The notes under the pieces: model-generated | Databases searched by the model: none | Told to the model about the DNA's origin: nothing | What the model saw: only the letters and a program-made list of their open reading frames with translations | Shown: positions 1-6,633 of the stretch, piece by piece | Position numbering within the stretch: position 1 is the stretch's first letter | Layout of the letters: each line of letters begins with the position of its first letter | Assembly: GCA_023392995.1 (NCBI GenBank) | Contig: JAEWMZ010000264.1 | Span: 1-17,105 of the forward strand | Reading direction: 5' to 3' | Length of the DNA stretch: 17,105 nucleotides | Source of the DNA: Bacillota bacterium | GTDB taxonomy: Bacteria > Bacillota > Clostridia > Lachnospirales > Lachnospiraceae | Translations under genes and position numbers: made by a program

Positions 1-809
1 GTTTCTCTCAGCTCATAGGGGATTCTCTTTCCAATACGGTGCATGGTATCTAACATCTCGTCAAAGGATATGAACTGTTCGATTCCACTCAGTGCAATCT
101 CCGCACAAGTGAGAGCATTGGTAACACCGATTGCATTCCGGCTCTGACAGGGACATTCAACAAGACCTGCCACCGGGTCACATACTAATCCAAGCAGATT
201 CATGATTGCAGTAGTAGCAGCATGCATGCATTGTCTTGGTGTTCCACCCATCATTTCTGTTGCCGCAGCCGCAGCCATAGCTGAGGCTGCTCCAACTTCT
301 GCCTGACATCCGCCTTCCGCACCGGCCACTGTGGCATTTCTCATGATTAAATATCCAATGGCACCGGCGGTAAACAGACCATTGATTAAATTCTCATCGT
401 CTAAGCTATATTCCTCTTGTAAGGCTAATAATAAGCCCGGAACCACGCCGGAGGAGCCGGCAGTTGGCGCAGCTACAATTAAACCCATGGAAGCATTTAC
501 TTCTAATACAGCCATAGCATAGGTAATCGATTTTGAAAGAATTGTTCCGCAGATGGATTTGCCTTTTCTTCTGAACTCCCTCAGCTTTGCAGCTTCTCCG
601 CCAATTAATCCGCCTATGGATTTTACCGGCTCTGTTAAAGGAAGATGAACAGAATCCTGCATGATAAGAAACGCTTTTTTCATTCGGGCATTAATTTCAT
701 CCAGCGTCGCATTGGTTTGTGTAACTTCCCTTTGTCGCATGATATCCGAAATACTGCTATTATTTTGTTCACATAAAGAAAGAAGTTCTTCGCCAGTTTT
801 AAAGTCCAT
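1..809 (-). CDS. sdaAA: L-serine dehydratase, Fe-S type, alpha subunit (partial, C-terminus off the left edge)
   Basis: This is the catalytic alpha subunit of the two-subunit, oxygen-sensitive 4Fe-4S L-serine dehydratase, which deaminates serine to pyruvate and ammonia in the cytoplasm. The visible 269 codons translate without interruption from ATG at 809. Three cysteines, C168 (in EGGCQAE), C210 (in CDPVAGLVEC) and C221, have the 42- and 11-residue spacing of the cluster ligands in this family. A Gly/Ala-rich stretch (APTAGSSGVVPG) precedes them. The family is usually about 290 residues, so only some 20 are missing at the window edge. A Shine-Dalgarno site (AGGAGGAAAT) lies in the 12-bp gap after sdaAB, so the two subunits are surely co-transcribed and co-translated at matched levels. 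The family assignment is firm; the exact C-terminus cannot be seen. Confidence 0.95.
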   Translation of the reverse strand, partial: MDFKTGEELLSLCEQNNSSISDIMRQREVTQTNATLDEINARMKKAFLIMQDSVHLPLTEPVKSIGGLIGGEAAKLREFRRKGKSICGTILSKSITYAMAVLEVNASMGLIVAAPTAGSSGVVPGLLLALQEEYSLDDENLINGLFTAGAIGYLIMRNATVAGAEGGCQAEVGAASAMAAAAATEMMGGTPRQCMHAATTAIMNLLGLVCDPVAGLVECPCQSRNAIGVTNALTCAEIALSGIEQFISFDEMLDTMHRIGKRIPYELRE

Positions 810-821
810 AATTATTTCCTC

Positions 822-1490
822 CTATATTTGAACAAGCATAGTTTCATGCACATTCGGAATGCTTCTAATCTCGTTGATCACGGAGCTTGGTATCTTTTCA
901 TCGGATTCTACAATACTATAGGCGATAGCCCCTTTTTCTTCCCGGAATAACTTCATATATGCAATGTTGACATTTTGCTCAGCCAAACATTTTGTTATAT
1001 GGGCAACTACACCTGGTCTATCATTCTGAATTACGATTAAAGTACTGTATTCTCCGGTGAAATCTACCTCAACATTGTTGATTCTGACAATTCGAACCTT
1101 ACCGCCGCCAAGAGATTCTCCGCGGATTTTAAGAGAAAAATTCTCATCGTTGGTTAATTGAATATCTACGGTATTGGGATGTAATTCTGTTTCAATTTCA
1201 TTTGTAACGAAGGAAAATTCAATACCTGCTTGTTTTGCCAGCTCATAAGAATTTTTGATTCTTAAATCGTCAGTAGCAAACCCCATAATTCCGCCTAATA
1301 AGGCACGGTCAGTACCATGTCCACGATAGGTTTTGGCAAAAGAACCAAAGAGAATAAAATCGGCTTTGATAATATTACCGGGAATCATTTTTTTAGCTAA
1401 TAGAGCAATGGAAGCTGCACCTGCAGTATGTGAGCTGGAAGGGCCTACCATGTTGGGGCCAATTACATCAAAAACACTGATAAACGACAT
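822..1490 (-). CDS. sdaAB: L-serine dehydratase, Fe-S type, beta subunit
   Basis: The 222-residue protein is the beta subunit that pairs with the alpha subunit encoded just downstream. The N-terminal domain carries the family signature GPSSSHTAGA at residues 16-25, and residues about 148-222 form an ACT domain (starting TLIVIQNDRPGVVAHI), a fold that commonly binds an amino acid such as serine. The length is normal for the beta subunit of the Bacillus/Clostridium two-gene form; in E. coli SdaA these parts are fused in one chain. The start is ATG at 1490 with AGGAAGGAT a few bases upstream. It lies 58 bp after sstT and 12 bp before sdaAA on the same strand, which makes an uptake-then-deamination operon. 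Confidence 0.96.
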   Translation of the reverse strand: MSFISVFDVIGPNMVGPSSSHTAGAASIALLAKKMIPGNIIKADFILFGSFAKTYRGHGTDRALLGGIMGFATDDLRIKNSYELAKQAGIEFSFVTNEIETELHPNTVDIQLTNDENFSLKIRGESLGGGKVRIVRINNVEVDFTGEYSTLIVIQNDRPGVVAHITKCLAEQNVNIAYMKLFREEKGAIAYSIVESDEKIPSSVINEIRSIPNVHETMLVQI

Positions 1491-1548
1491 AAACGGATCC
1501 TTCCTAATCTATGTTAGATTTTATTACTTGTATCTATTGTATTAATTC

Positions 1549-2778
1549 TTAGAGAGGAAGAGCCTTACCGGTATTCTTCCATAATTTAAATTCAGCAGCA
1601 GCTGTAAATAATACATCGGTAGATGAATTTAGTGCGGTTTCACAGGAATCTTGAATAACACCTATGATAAAACCAATTCCAACAACCTGCATTGCAATAT
1701 CATTAGAAATACCGAATAAGCTACATGCCAGAGGAATCAGCATGAGAGAACCGCCTGCAACGCCGGAGGTACCTGCTGCAGATACACTAGCTACTAAACT
1801 TAGTACGAGCATGGTTGGTAAATCAACAGAGATGCCAAGAGTATTTACTGCAGCTAAAGCCATAGTGGTAATCGTTATCGCCGCACCAGCCATATTAACG
1901 GTTGCCCCAAGGGGAATACTTACGGAATAGGTATCCTCGTTTAACCCAAGAGATTCACAGAGCTCCATGTTAACAGGAATATTAGCAGCAGAGCTTCTGG
2001 TGAAGAAGGCTGTAATAGCGCTTTCTTTCAGACATTTGAAAACAAGTGGATATGGATTCTGCCTAATTGTCAGGAATACAATGAGCGGATTTAATATTAA
2101 AGCCACACCAAACATACAACTTACTAGCACGATTAATACTTTACCATAAGTTGCAAAGCCAGCGATACCGGTTTCGGAGATTGTTGTGAAAACAAGGCCA
2201 AGGATACCAAATGGAGCACAGGCAATTACCCACTTTACAACCTGAGAAACAGAATCTGAAACATCGGATAAAACCTTTTTGGTTCCATCGGAGGTACTTT
2301 TAAAAGCAATCCCTAAGATAACAGCCCAGGATAGTATACCGATATAATTCGCATTATATAAGGCTGATACCGGATTTGTTACCAGATTCATCAAAAGGGT
2401 ATGTAATACGGAACCAATATCTGTTGTAACTTCGGTTGCTGTTACTTGTAATTCAGAACTTAATGCTAAGCTGACAGGAAAAATGCTATTTACGATAACT
2501 GCAACGAGAGCAGAGGCCACTGTACCTAGCGCATAAAGGAAAAGAACATTTTTCATATTGCCATTTGATCCTGCTTTTGCACATGCAATAGAAGATAATA
2601 CTAACACAAAAACTAAGATTGGTGCAATAGCCTTTAGTGCACCTACAAACATATTACCGAGAAGACTGATTACGGTGAATTGGGGTACAGTCAGACCTAA
2701 AATAAGACCAATCACCATACCAATTAAAATCTTTTGAATTAAACCTAATTTTTTCCATGTTTTCGTTATAGAATTCAT
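1549..2778 (-). CDS. sstT: Serine/threonine:Na+ symporter
   Basis: This 409-residue membrane protein of the dicarboxylate/amino acid:cation symporter family resembles E. coli SstT along its whole length. Shared segments include FVGALKAIAPILV (45-57), the hairpin-1 serine motif RSSAANIPVN (261-270), LGATVNMAGAAITIT (290-304), hairpin 2 with TSGVAGGS (337-344) and DSCETALNSSTDVLFTAA (377-394). These are the parts that bind substrate and sodium in the family. Many hydrophobic helices are visible. SstT imports serine and threonine with sodium. As the first gene of the operon with sdaAB and sdaAA, it supplies substrate to the dehydratase. The start is ATG at 2778 with a strong AGGAGGAAAT ribosome site. 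Two dyads and a promoter lie upstream (2807-2868). Confidence 0.94.
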   Translation of the reverse strand: MNSITKTWKKLGLIQKILIGMVIGLILGLTVPQFTVISLLGNMFVGALKAIAPILVFVLVLSSIACAKAGSNGNMKNVLFLYALGTVASALVAVIVNSIFPVSLALSSELQVTATEVTTDIGSVLHTLLMNLVTNPVSALYNANYIGILSWAVILGIAFKSTSDGTKKVLSDVSDSVSQVVKWVIACAPFGILGLVFTTISETGIAGFATYGKVLIVLVSCMFGVALILNPLIVFLTIRQNPYPLVFKCLKESAITAFFTRSSAANIPVNMELCESLGLNEDTYSVSIPLGATVNMAGAAITITTMALAAVNTLGISVDLPTMLVLSLVASVSAAGTSGVAGGSLMLIPLACSLFGISNDIAMQVVGIGFIIGVIQDSCETALNSSTDVLFTAAAEFKLWKNTGKALPL

Positions 2779-2806
2779 ATTTCCTCCTTATGGTTGGCAT
2801 TTAAAT

Positions 2807-2824
2807 AATGAAATTTATTTCACT
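2807..2824. promoter_or_regulatory. Candidate operator, copy 1 (sstT leader)
   Basis: The 18-bp AATGAAATTTATTTCACT matches 17 of 18 bases of the perfect dyad AATGAAATTTATTTCATT found at 4295-4312, upstream of the YheO-like regulator. It lies 29 bp upstream of the sstT start and about 15 bp downstream of the predicted -10, where a bound protein would block initiation or early elongation. The shared site argues that the regulator acts on this operon. That is inference from sequence; no binding data are implied. Confidence 0.55.
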
Positions 2825-2852
2825 CTTATGCTAAAATATATTTTAGCATAAG
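2825..2852. repeat. Perfect 28-bp palindrome over the sstT promoter
   Basis: The half-site CTTATGCTAAAATA (2825-2838) is followed with no gap by its exact reverse complement (2839-2852). The palindrome covers the predicted -10 hexamer and start point of the sstT promoter and directly abuts the 18-bp dyad at 2807-2824. An operator for a dimeric regulator is the simplest reading. It is too AT-rich, and wrongly placed, to be a terminator of the genes here. Confidence 0.65.
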
Positions 2853-2868
2853 AACGGAATAAATACAA
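2840..2868 (-). promoter_or_regulatory. Predicted promoter of the sstT-sdaAB-sdaAA operon
   Basis: On the minus strand an extended -10, TGC-TAAAAT (hexamer at 2840-2845), follows a weak -35 TTGTAT (2863-2868) at 17-bp spacing. The poor -35 and the extended -10 suggest a regulated promoter. The -10 lies inside the 28-bp palindrome. Confidence 0.5.
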
Positions 2869-3020
2869 TATAGAAAGATATTTTAATGTGAATTCCGTGG
2901 TTTTTGTCGAAAATAGCTTGAGGTTATTGTGCATTTTTACTGATTTAAGGATGCTTGCACTGGGTAAAGCTATACTTTATTTCAGTTATGCTTTCGCTTC
3001 CTGCTGGAAGAAACATAAGA

Positions 3021-3048
3021 AAAGCGCCTGCTTATAAGCAAGCGCTTT
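3021..3048 (-). terminator. Rho-independent terminator after ridA
   Basis: On the minus strand GCGCTT is followed by the self-complementary TGCTTATAAGCA and then GGCGC, giving a stem of about 13 bp with one mismatch. A T-rich tail (TTTTCTTATGTTTCTT) follows. It starts about 20 bp after the ridA stop and separates ridA from the sstT operon. Confidence 0.7.
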
Positions 3049-3067
3049 GCTAGCTGTTTTCCTGTTT

Positions 3068-3439
3068 TTATTTTTCTGCAATGACTTCAATTTCGACTAG
3101 AACGCCCTTGGGAAGGGTTTTAACAGCTACGCAGGAACGAGCTGGTTTTTCTGTAAAGTACTTGGCATAGACTTCATTAAAGCCTGCGAAATCTTCCATA
3201 TTTGCTAAAAAACAGGTAGTTTTTATTACTTTGTCATAGCTGGTGCCAGCCGCCTTTAAGATTTCTCCGACATTTTTAATCGATTGCTCTGCCTGAGCTG
3301 AGATGTCTGTTCCCACCACTTCACCGGTTATGGAATCCAATGGGATTTGACCGGAAGTAAAAATTAAATTTCCCACTTCTTTTGCCTGTGAGTAGGGACC
3401 TATTGCGGCGGGTGCATTCTGTGTATTAATAGTAATCAT
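3068..3439 (-). CDS. ridA: RidA family 2-iminobutanoate/2-iminopropanoate deaminase
   Basis: This 123-residue cytoplasmic protein hydrolyses reactive enamine/imine intermediates, such as 2-aminoacrylate released during serine or threonine deamination, to keto acid and ammonia. It matches the family along its length: NAPAAIGPYSQA near the N-terminus with Y16, the FTSGQIPLD segment, and the active-site region ARSCVAVKTLPKGVLVEIEVIA. R101 and E116 correspond to R105 and E120 of E. coli RidA. The start is ATG at 3439 with GGAGAAAATT upstream. It has its own strong promoter (3482-3510) and a terminator. Placement beside an L-serine dehydratase operon fits a role in clearing by-products of serine breakdown. 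Confidence 0.95.
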   Translation of the reverse strand: MITINTQNAPAAIGPYSQAKEVGNLIFTSGQIPLDSITGEVVGTDISAQAEQSIKNVGEILKAAGTSYDKVIKTTCFLANMEDFAGFNEVYAKYFTEKPARSCVAVKTLPKGVLVEIEVIAEK

Positions 3440-3462
3440 ATAATTTTCTCCTCTATGTGTAT

Positions 3463-3511
3463 ATTGACTAAATTAAATTTTATTATATTGATAAATCATT
3501 TTTTAGTCAAT
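3463..3511. repeat. Inverted repeat flanking the ridA promoter
   Basis: ATTGACTAAA at 3463-3472 and its exact complement TTTAGTCAAT at 3502-3511 are separated by 29 bp. The outer arm includes the -35 and the inner arm lies just past the expected start point, so the pair brackets the core promoter. This could be a two-site operator for cooperative or looping repression. It differs in sequence from the dyad shared by sstT and the regulator. Confidence 0.45.
3482..3510 (-). promoter_or_regulatory. sigma-A type promoter of ridA
   Basis: On the minus strand the -35 TTGACT (3505-3510) and the -10 TATAAT (3482-3487) are separated by exactly 17 bp, nearly perfect for the housekeeping sigma factor. 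The predicted transcript starts about 35-40 bp before the ridA ATG. Confidence 0.8.
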
Positions 3512-3557
3512 GAGTTTTTGAAACTATATAAAACCATGGAGTGAGGTAAGCAATTCT

Positions 3558-3575
3558 ATACCCAAAATTGGGTAT
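3558..3575. repeat. 18-bp perfect dyad downstream of the PAS-HTH regulator
   Basis: ATACCCAA-AA-TTGGGTAT is a perfect inverted repeat with a 2-bp centre, lying 12 bp past the regulator stop. No T-run follows on either strand, so it is a poor terminator. A related sequence with 2 extra bases (ATACCC-TT-AAAATTGGG) sits in the promoter at 5316-5343. It may be a protein-binding site; its function is unknown. Confidence 0.4.
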
Positions 3576-3587
3576 GAGTATAGATAG

Positions 3588-4250
3588 TTAATTATCTTGG
3601 AGATTTCTCAAATGCATATAAACGGTATTCTTTGAAATACCCATATGCTGTGCTGTTTTTACAACAGAATCCTTTAATTCAAAAATACCCTGATGGTACA
3701 ATCGAGATATTATCTCCTTATTCTTTAGCAATTGGCGGATTTGCGTGTCTGCCTCAACCTCTGCTCGTACTGCCTCAACGGAAGACTCAATTAATTCATC
3801 TACATTGGCAACAAAATTTTCAGATTTACTAATTGTCTTTGTTTCCATTTGAATAAAATTGGATAGTATATCCGCAAAGGGTGTATTTAAGTAAAAATTA
3901 ATACATAAAAGTCCAATTATTCTAGAGCCTTCTCCTTGAATTGCGAGCGTAGCGGACTTTAACTGATCCCCATTTTTGTTTTTCGTATAATAGGAGACAT
4001 ACTCCTTGTCTTTGTCTTCCTGTATTTCTCCTAGCATAGCTAAGGCTAAGTCTGTAATAGGAGCGCCTTCTTTTCTGCCTGTATGGAAACCATTAACCAC
4101 TTTAATTGCAGAGTGTTCCATATTTTCCAGGCTATGTAACACCAGCTCATAACCATCCCCTAAGTAATTAGCCAGTCCATCCAGCATTGATTTATAGGAT
4201 TCCAAAATCATTCGGTCTATTACTGTCAAACGAACAGTATAATCTTTCAT
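3588..4250 (-). CDS. YheO/DauR-type PAS-HTH transcriptional regulator
   Basis: This 220-residue DNA-binding regulator has the two-domain layout of the YheO/DauR family. Residues about 16-125 form a YheO-like PAS sensor domain (LGDGYELVLHSLE, GLLCINFYLN), and residues about 170-220 form the C-terminal helix-turn-helix (VVKTAQHMGISKNTVYMHLRNLQ). A TTG seven codons further upstream is also in frame, but ATG 4250 is preferred because AAAGGGGGG lies six bases before it. Family members often sit next to amino-acid catabolism genes and ridA-type genes. The neighbours here (ridA, sstT, sdaA) suggest it senses serine or a derived metabolite, which is inference. The 18-bp dyad at its own promoter and at sstT points to autoregulation and control of the operon. 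Confidence 0.85.
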   Translation of the reverse strand: MKDYTVRLTVIDRMILESYKSMLDGLANYLGDGYELVLHSLENMEHSAIKVVNGFHTGRKEGAPITDLALAMLGEIQEDKDKEYVSYYTKNKNGDQLKSATLAIQGEGSRIIGLLCINFYLNTPFADILSNFIQMETKTISKSENFVANVDELIESSVEAVRAEVEADTQIRQLLKNKEIISRLYHQGIFELKDSVVKTAQHMGISKNTVYMHLRNLQDN

Positions 4251-4294
4251 GTGATTCCCCCCTTTTGTCAATTTGTTAACGAATTATTGTATGG

Positions 4295-4312
4295 AATGAA
4301 ATTTATTTCATT
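4295..4312. promoter_or_regulatory. Candidate operator, copy 2 (regulator promoter)
   Basis: AATGAAAT-TT-ATTTCATT is a perfect dyad. It begins at the end of the predicted -10 of the regulator gene and covers the start point, a position typical of autorepression. It matches copy 1 at 2807-2824 at 17 of 18 bases. Confidence 0.6.
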
Positions 4313-4337
4313 ATATCACAATTATAGGTCACTGCAA
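4310..4337 (-). promoter_or_regulatory. Predicted promoter of the PAS-HTH regulator
   Basis: On the minus strand an extended -10 TGA-TATAAT (hexamer 4310-4315) lies 16 bp after TTGCAG (4332-4337). The -10 overlaps the edge of the operator dyad. Confidence 0.6.
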
Positions 4338-4390
4338 TAGGTTTTTTGTTAACGCCGTATGCAGCACGGGAAATTTTAATAATATATAAA

Positions 4391-4429
4391 AATCTCCGAA
4401 AACATTGATTTACAAGGTTTTCGGAGATT
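4391..4429 (-). terminator. Rho-independent terminator of the DUF3298-like gene
   Basis: AATCTCCGAAAAC (4391-4403) and its exact complement (4417-4429) form a 13-bp stem with a 13-nt loop. On the minus strand it is followed by a T-rich tail (TTTTATATATT). It begins 82 bp after the stop at 4512 and insulates this gene from the regulator downstream. Confidence 0.8.
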
Positions 4430-4511
4430 AGAATAACGAAGCTGAGGGGCATAAAAGATATTAATAAGAAATTACTTTAATACAGAGCCCTACTTCTGGA
4501 TGTAATATAGT

Positions 4512-5267
4512 TTATTTATATTTACTGGCTACGGAAAATTCTTGAAAATCAGATCCACAATTCAATTCATAGCTTTCGAAGCAAATACGTGCTTTACCTG
4601 GAACTAAATAATATTTATATTTCATTACATCATAGGAATTGAGGCTGGCAGAAGCATTTTCCCATAAGTAATCAAAGCTTTCGCTGTAATTCTTTTTAAA
4701 GTAAGCCTTGGCACTTTTTAAAACTTTGTTCTTAACCTGCTTGGAGGTTCCTCCAATGGCTTCTACTGGATTTAACGCTTTTCCTGTCTTTATATTATTG
4801 GTATAGCCGTAATCAGACTGGTTATATACTCCTCCGGCATACCACATTTCTTTTAAGTGAATGCTTAAGATATTATCCTTATTATAGGTTACTTTACAGG
4901 TGGTCTTCATGTAATACTGTTCTTTATCATCTGTAAAGGCTTTGTTTTTAATCGCTTGTTGGGTATATTCTTTGATACTTTTTGCTGCGTCGTTTGCCAT
5001 AAAGGCATTTGCAGTATCCTCCATCATTTGATTAAGCTCAGCGATTTGGATGGAATCTCCTTCTATTACAGGATATTGATAAGAGACAATACCTCTTATT
5101 TTATCCCCATCTTTATAGGTAACAGTCTTCTTCTGCATCTTGTAGTTAACAGAAGTTGCTGCCTCAGCATGTGTTTTTACCAAGCCGGATAGACACAGAG
5201 TCAAGAAAAAGATGGATGCCAGTAATAATGTTCGAGTTGTCCTGTTGCTAATTTGTAGTTTTTGCAT
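4512..5267 (-). CDS. Secreted DUF3298/DUF4163-like (RsiV C-terminal-type) protein
   Basis: This 251-residue exported protein starts at ATG 5267, which has AAAGGAGAT upstream. An in-frame ATG 11 codons earlier has no ribosome site. Residues 1-37 form a signal peptide (positive N-region, LLLASIFFLTLCLSGLV, cut near HAEA-A); the cysteine at 25 is not in a lipobox. The mature part resembles the DUF4163 plus DUF3298 pair found in extracytoplasmic domains such as RsiV. It opens with a beta-rich segment (YPVIEG near 65-70), has a YAGGVYN motif (143-149) where the family has a Gly-Gly motif, and a hydrophobic C-terminal strand pair. It has no membrane anchor, so it should be free in the envelope or medium. 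Biochemical function is unknown; lysozyme binding is known only for some relatives. It is monocistronic. Confidence 0.7.
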   Translation of the reverse strand: MQKLQISNRTTRTLLLASIFFLTLCLSGLVKTHAEAATSVNYKMQKKTVTYKDGDKIRGIVSYQYPVIEGDSIQIAELNQMMEDTANAFMANDAAKSIKEYTQQAIKNKAFTDDKEQYYMKTTCKVTYNKDNILSIHLKEMWYAGGVYNQSDYGYTNNIKTGKALNPVEAIGGTSKQVKNKVLKSAKAYFKKNYSESFDYLWENASASLNSYDVMKYKYYLVPGKARICFESYELNCGSDFQEFSVASKYK

Positions 5268-5315
5268 AATATATATCTCCTTTGATATGTAAGTTGTCAT
5301 CCACTGACACCGTAA

Positions 5316-5343
5316 ATTATACCCTTAAAATTGGGAATGTCAA
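5316..5343 (-). promoter_or_regulatory. sigma-A type promoter of the DUF3298-like gene
   Basis: On the minus strand consensus TTGACA (5338-5343) and TATAAT (5316-5321) are separated by 16 bp. The spacer carries a CCC-N8-GGG element resembling the dyad at 3558-3575. The start point would be roughly 40 bp before the ATG. Confidence 0.8.
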
Positions 5344-5434
5344 GAAAATGCCCTAAATATGGGCGATTCGGATCGGAGCCATCAGATCGTTGCGACAGCA
5401 GAAAATAAGAAATAAATAATATTGAGATCGCAGG

Positions 5435-5459
5435 AAACAAGACATATACTTGTCGTGTT
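5435..5459. promoter_or_regulatory. WYL-regulon operator, copy 1
   Basis: The 25-bp element reads AAACAAGACAT, four variable bases, then TTGTCGTGTT. It lies inside a longer imperfect dyad (GAAACAAGACA at 5434-5444 against TGTCGTGTTTC at 5451-5461, one mismatch). It covers the -35 position of the promoter at 5464-5472. A close copy lies at 6491-6515. Confidence 0.65.
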
Positions 5460-5463
5460 TCTA

Positions 5464-5472
5464 TGATATAAT
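5464..5472 (+). promoter_or_regulatory. Extended -10 promoter of the WYL regulator
   Basis: TGA-TATAAT is a perfect extended -10 with no recognisable -35; the -35 position falls in the dyad. This suits a promoter controlled by a factor bound at -35. The predicted leader is about 110 bases before the ATG at 5587. Confidence 0.65.
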
Positions 5473-5586
5473 GAAGCTAAGTAATGAAAGAGAAGCGTTT
5501 CAGAGCAATCCATATTGTACAGAAAAGTAAAGTTTGTTTTAATAGTTCGCATTCCCTATTTATATTAAGATTAAGAGAGGTACAAC

Positions 5587-6492
5587 ATGAAATTAGACCG
5601 CTTACTGGGAATACTCACGGTTTTATTAAGAAATGAGCAGGTGACGGCACCTTATCTTGCGGATAAGTTCGAGGTCACCCGCCGTACCATCGGCAGGGAT
5701 ATTGATGCTCTTTGCCAGGCGGGCATCCCGATTATTACTCGCCAGGGCGGCGGAGGTGGTATTTCTATTGCCAAAGGATATAAACTGGATAATAGTCTCT
5801 TGAGCGCGGAAGAGCTATCAGGGATTATTGCTGCACTGAAAGGGATTGGAAGTGTATCGGAACAATCACAAATTGAACGAACCCTTGATAAACTTTCTGT
5901 GAATCGGGATGCGATGCTCTCCCTTCAGGAACCTGTCGTGATTGATTTGGCTTCCCATTACCAGGGCAGTTTGACAGAAAAGATAGAGATGATAAAAAAG
6001 GCAATTCTGGGACAACAGTACATTGAGTTTGAATATTATTATGAAAAAGGGAAGATGTATCGAAGAATTGAACCTGCATTTGTTATCTTTCAATGGACGG
6101 CGTGGTATGTGTTTGGCTACTGTATTGACCGCCAGGATTTTCGTATGTTCAAGCTGGCAAGGCTTTGGGATTTAAAGGTGTGTGAGCAGACCTTTATCCC
6201 CAGGGAGATCCCACCGGGGAAGAGGGATTTTAATGCATGTTTCCCTGATGAAAAAAAAATGGTGGCACTATTTGATCCTTCCGTGAGATATCAGCTGGTT
6301 GATACCTATGGTCCATGTTGTTATACAGAGACAGAGGGTGGGAAGCTCCGGCTTGAGATCGGATATACCAACATGGAATTTACAATCGCATGGATCTTAG
6401 GATTTGGGGATAAAGCCAAGGTATTGGAGCCGGTAGAAATGGCAGAGTCCATTAAGCGGATCGCAGAAAATATATTTATGAGTTATAAATAA
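5587..6492 (+). CDS. HTH-WYL domain transcriptional regulator
   Basis: This 301-residue regulator has an N-terminal winged HTH (residues 1-60, HTH_11 type, VTAPYLADKFEVTRRTIGRDIDAL continuing to a Gly-rich wing) and a WYL domain at about 130-200. The signature region WTAWYVFGYC (170-179) is followed by FKLARLWDL. A C-terminal extension follows, ending with the IAWILGFGDKAKVLEP type segment seen in WYL regulators. WYL domains bind ligands, in several cases single-stranded nucleic acid, and many control DNA-damage or defence genes. The start is ATG 5587 with AGAGAGG upstream. The stop overlaps a second copy of the dyad present at its own promoter, so it probably regulates itself and the three genes downstream. 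Confidence 0.9.
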   Translation: MKLDRLLGILTVLLRNEQVTAPYLADKFEVTRRTIGRDIDALCQAGIPIITRQGGGGGISIAKGYKLDNSLLSAEELSGIIAALKGIGSVSEQSQIERTLDKLSVNRDAMLSLQEPVVIDLASHYQGSLTEKIEMIKKAILGQQYIEFEYYYEKGKMYRRIEPAFVIFQWTAWYVFGYCIDRQDFRMFKLARLWDLKVCEQTFIPREIPPGKRDFNACFPDEKKMVALFDPSVRYQLVDTYGPCCYTETEGGKLRLEIGYTNMEFTIAWILGFGDKAKVLEPVEMAESIKRIAENIFMSYK

Positions 6493-6515
6493 ACAGGACA
6501 TGCTGTTGTCGTGTT
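6491..6515. promoter_or_regulatory. WYL-regulon operator, copy 2
   Basis: The element AAACAGGACAT, four variable bases, TTGTCGTGTT matches copy 1 (5435-5459) at every position outside the centre except one (A/G at position 6). It starts inside the stop codon of the WYL gene. Its distance to the following extended -10 is the same to within 1 bp as in copy 1. Confidence 0.65.
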
Positions 6516-6520
6516 GACTG

Positions 6521-6529
6521 TGTTAGGAT
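6521..6529 (+). promoter_or_regulatory. Predicted promoter of the AlkZ-related gene unit
   Basis: TGT-TAGGAT is an extended -10 placed 30 bp from the start of operator copy 2; at copy 1 the distance is 29 bp. The hexamer is weaker than TATAAT. The matching layout is the main support. It would give a leader of about 100 bases before the TTG start at 6634. Confidence 0.45.
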
Positions 6530-6633
6530 TTTATCAGAGGTGGCAGTCGAAGATCCATAAAATTGTCCGGGCTATGAAAGAGTACGAAGAGAAGAGAGCA
6601 TCTGATTGCTTATACAAAAGGAGGAGTGATAGT

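Noticed and set aside
3558..3575. Terminator of the PAS-HTH regulator gene
   Set aside because: The dyad is perfect but no T-run follows on the minus strand.
6511..6633. Longer N-terminus of the AlkZ-related protein from GTG 6511
   Set aside because: The start lies inside the 25-bp dyad with no ribosome site, while TTG 6634 has a strong one.
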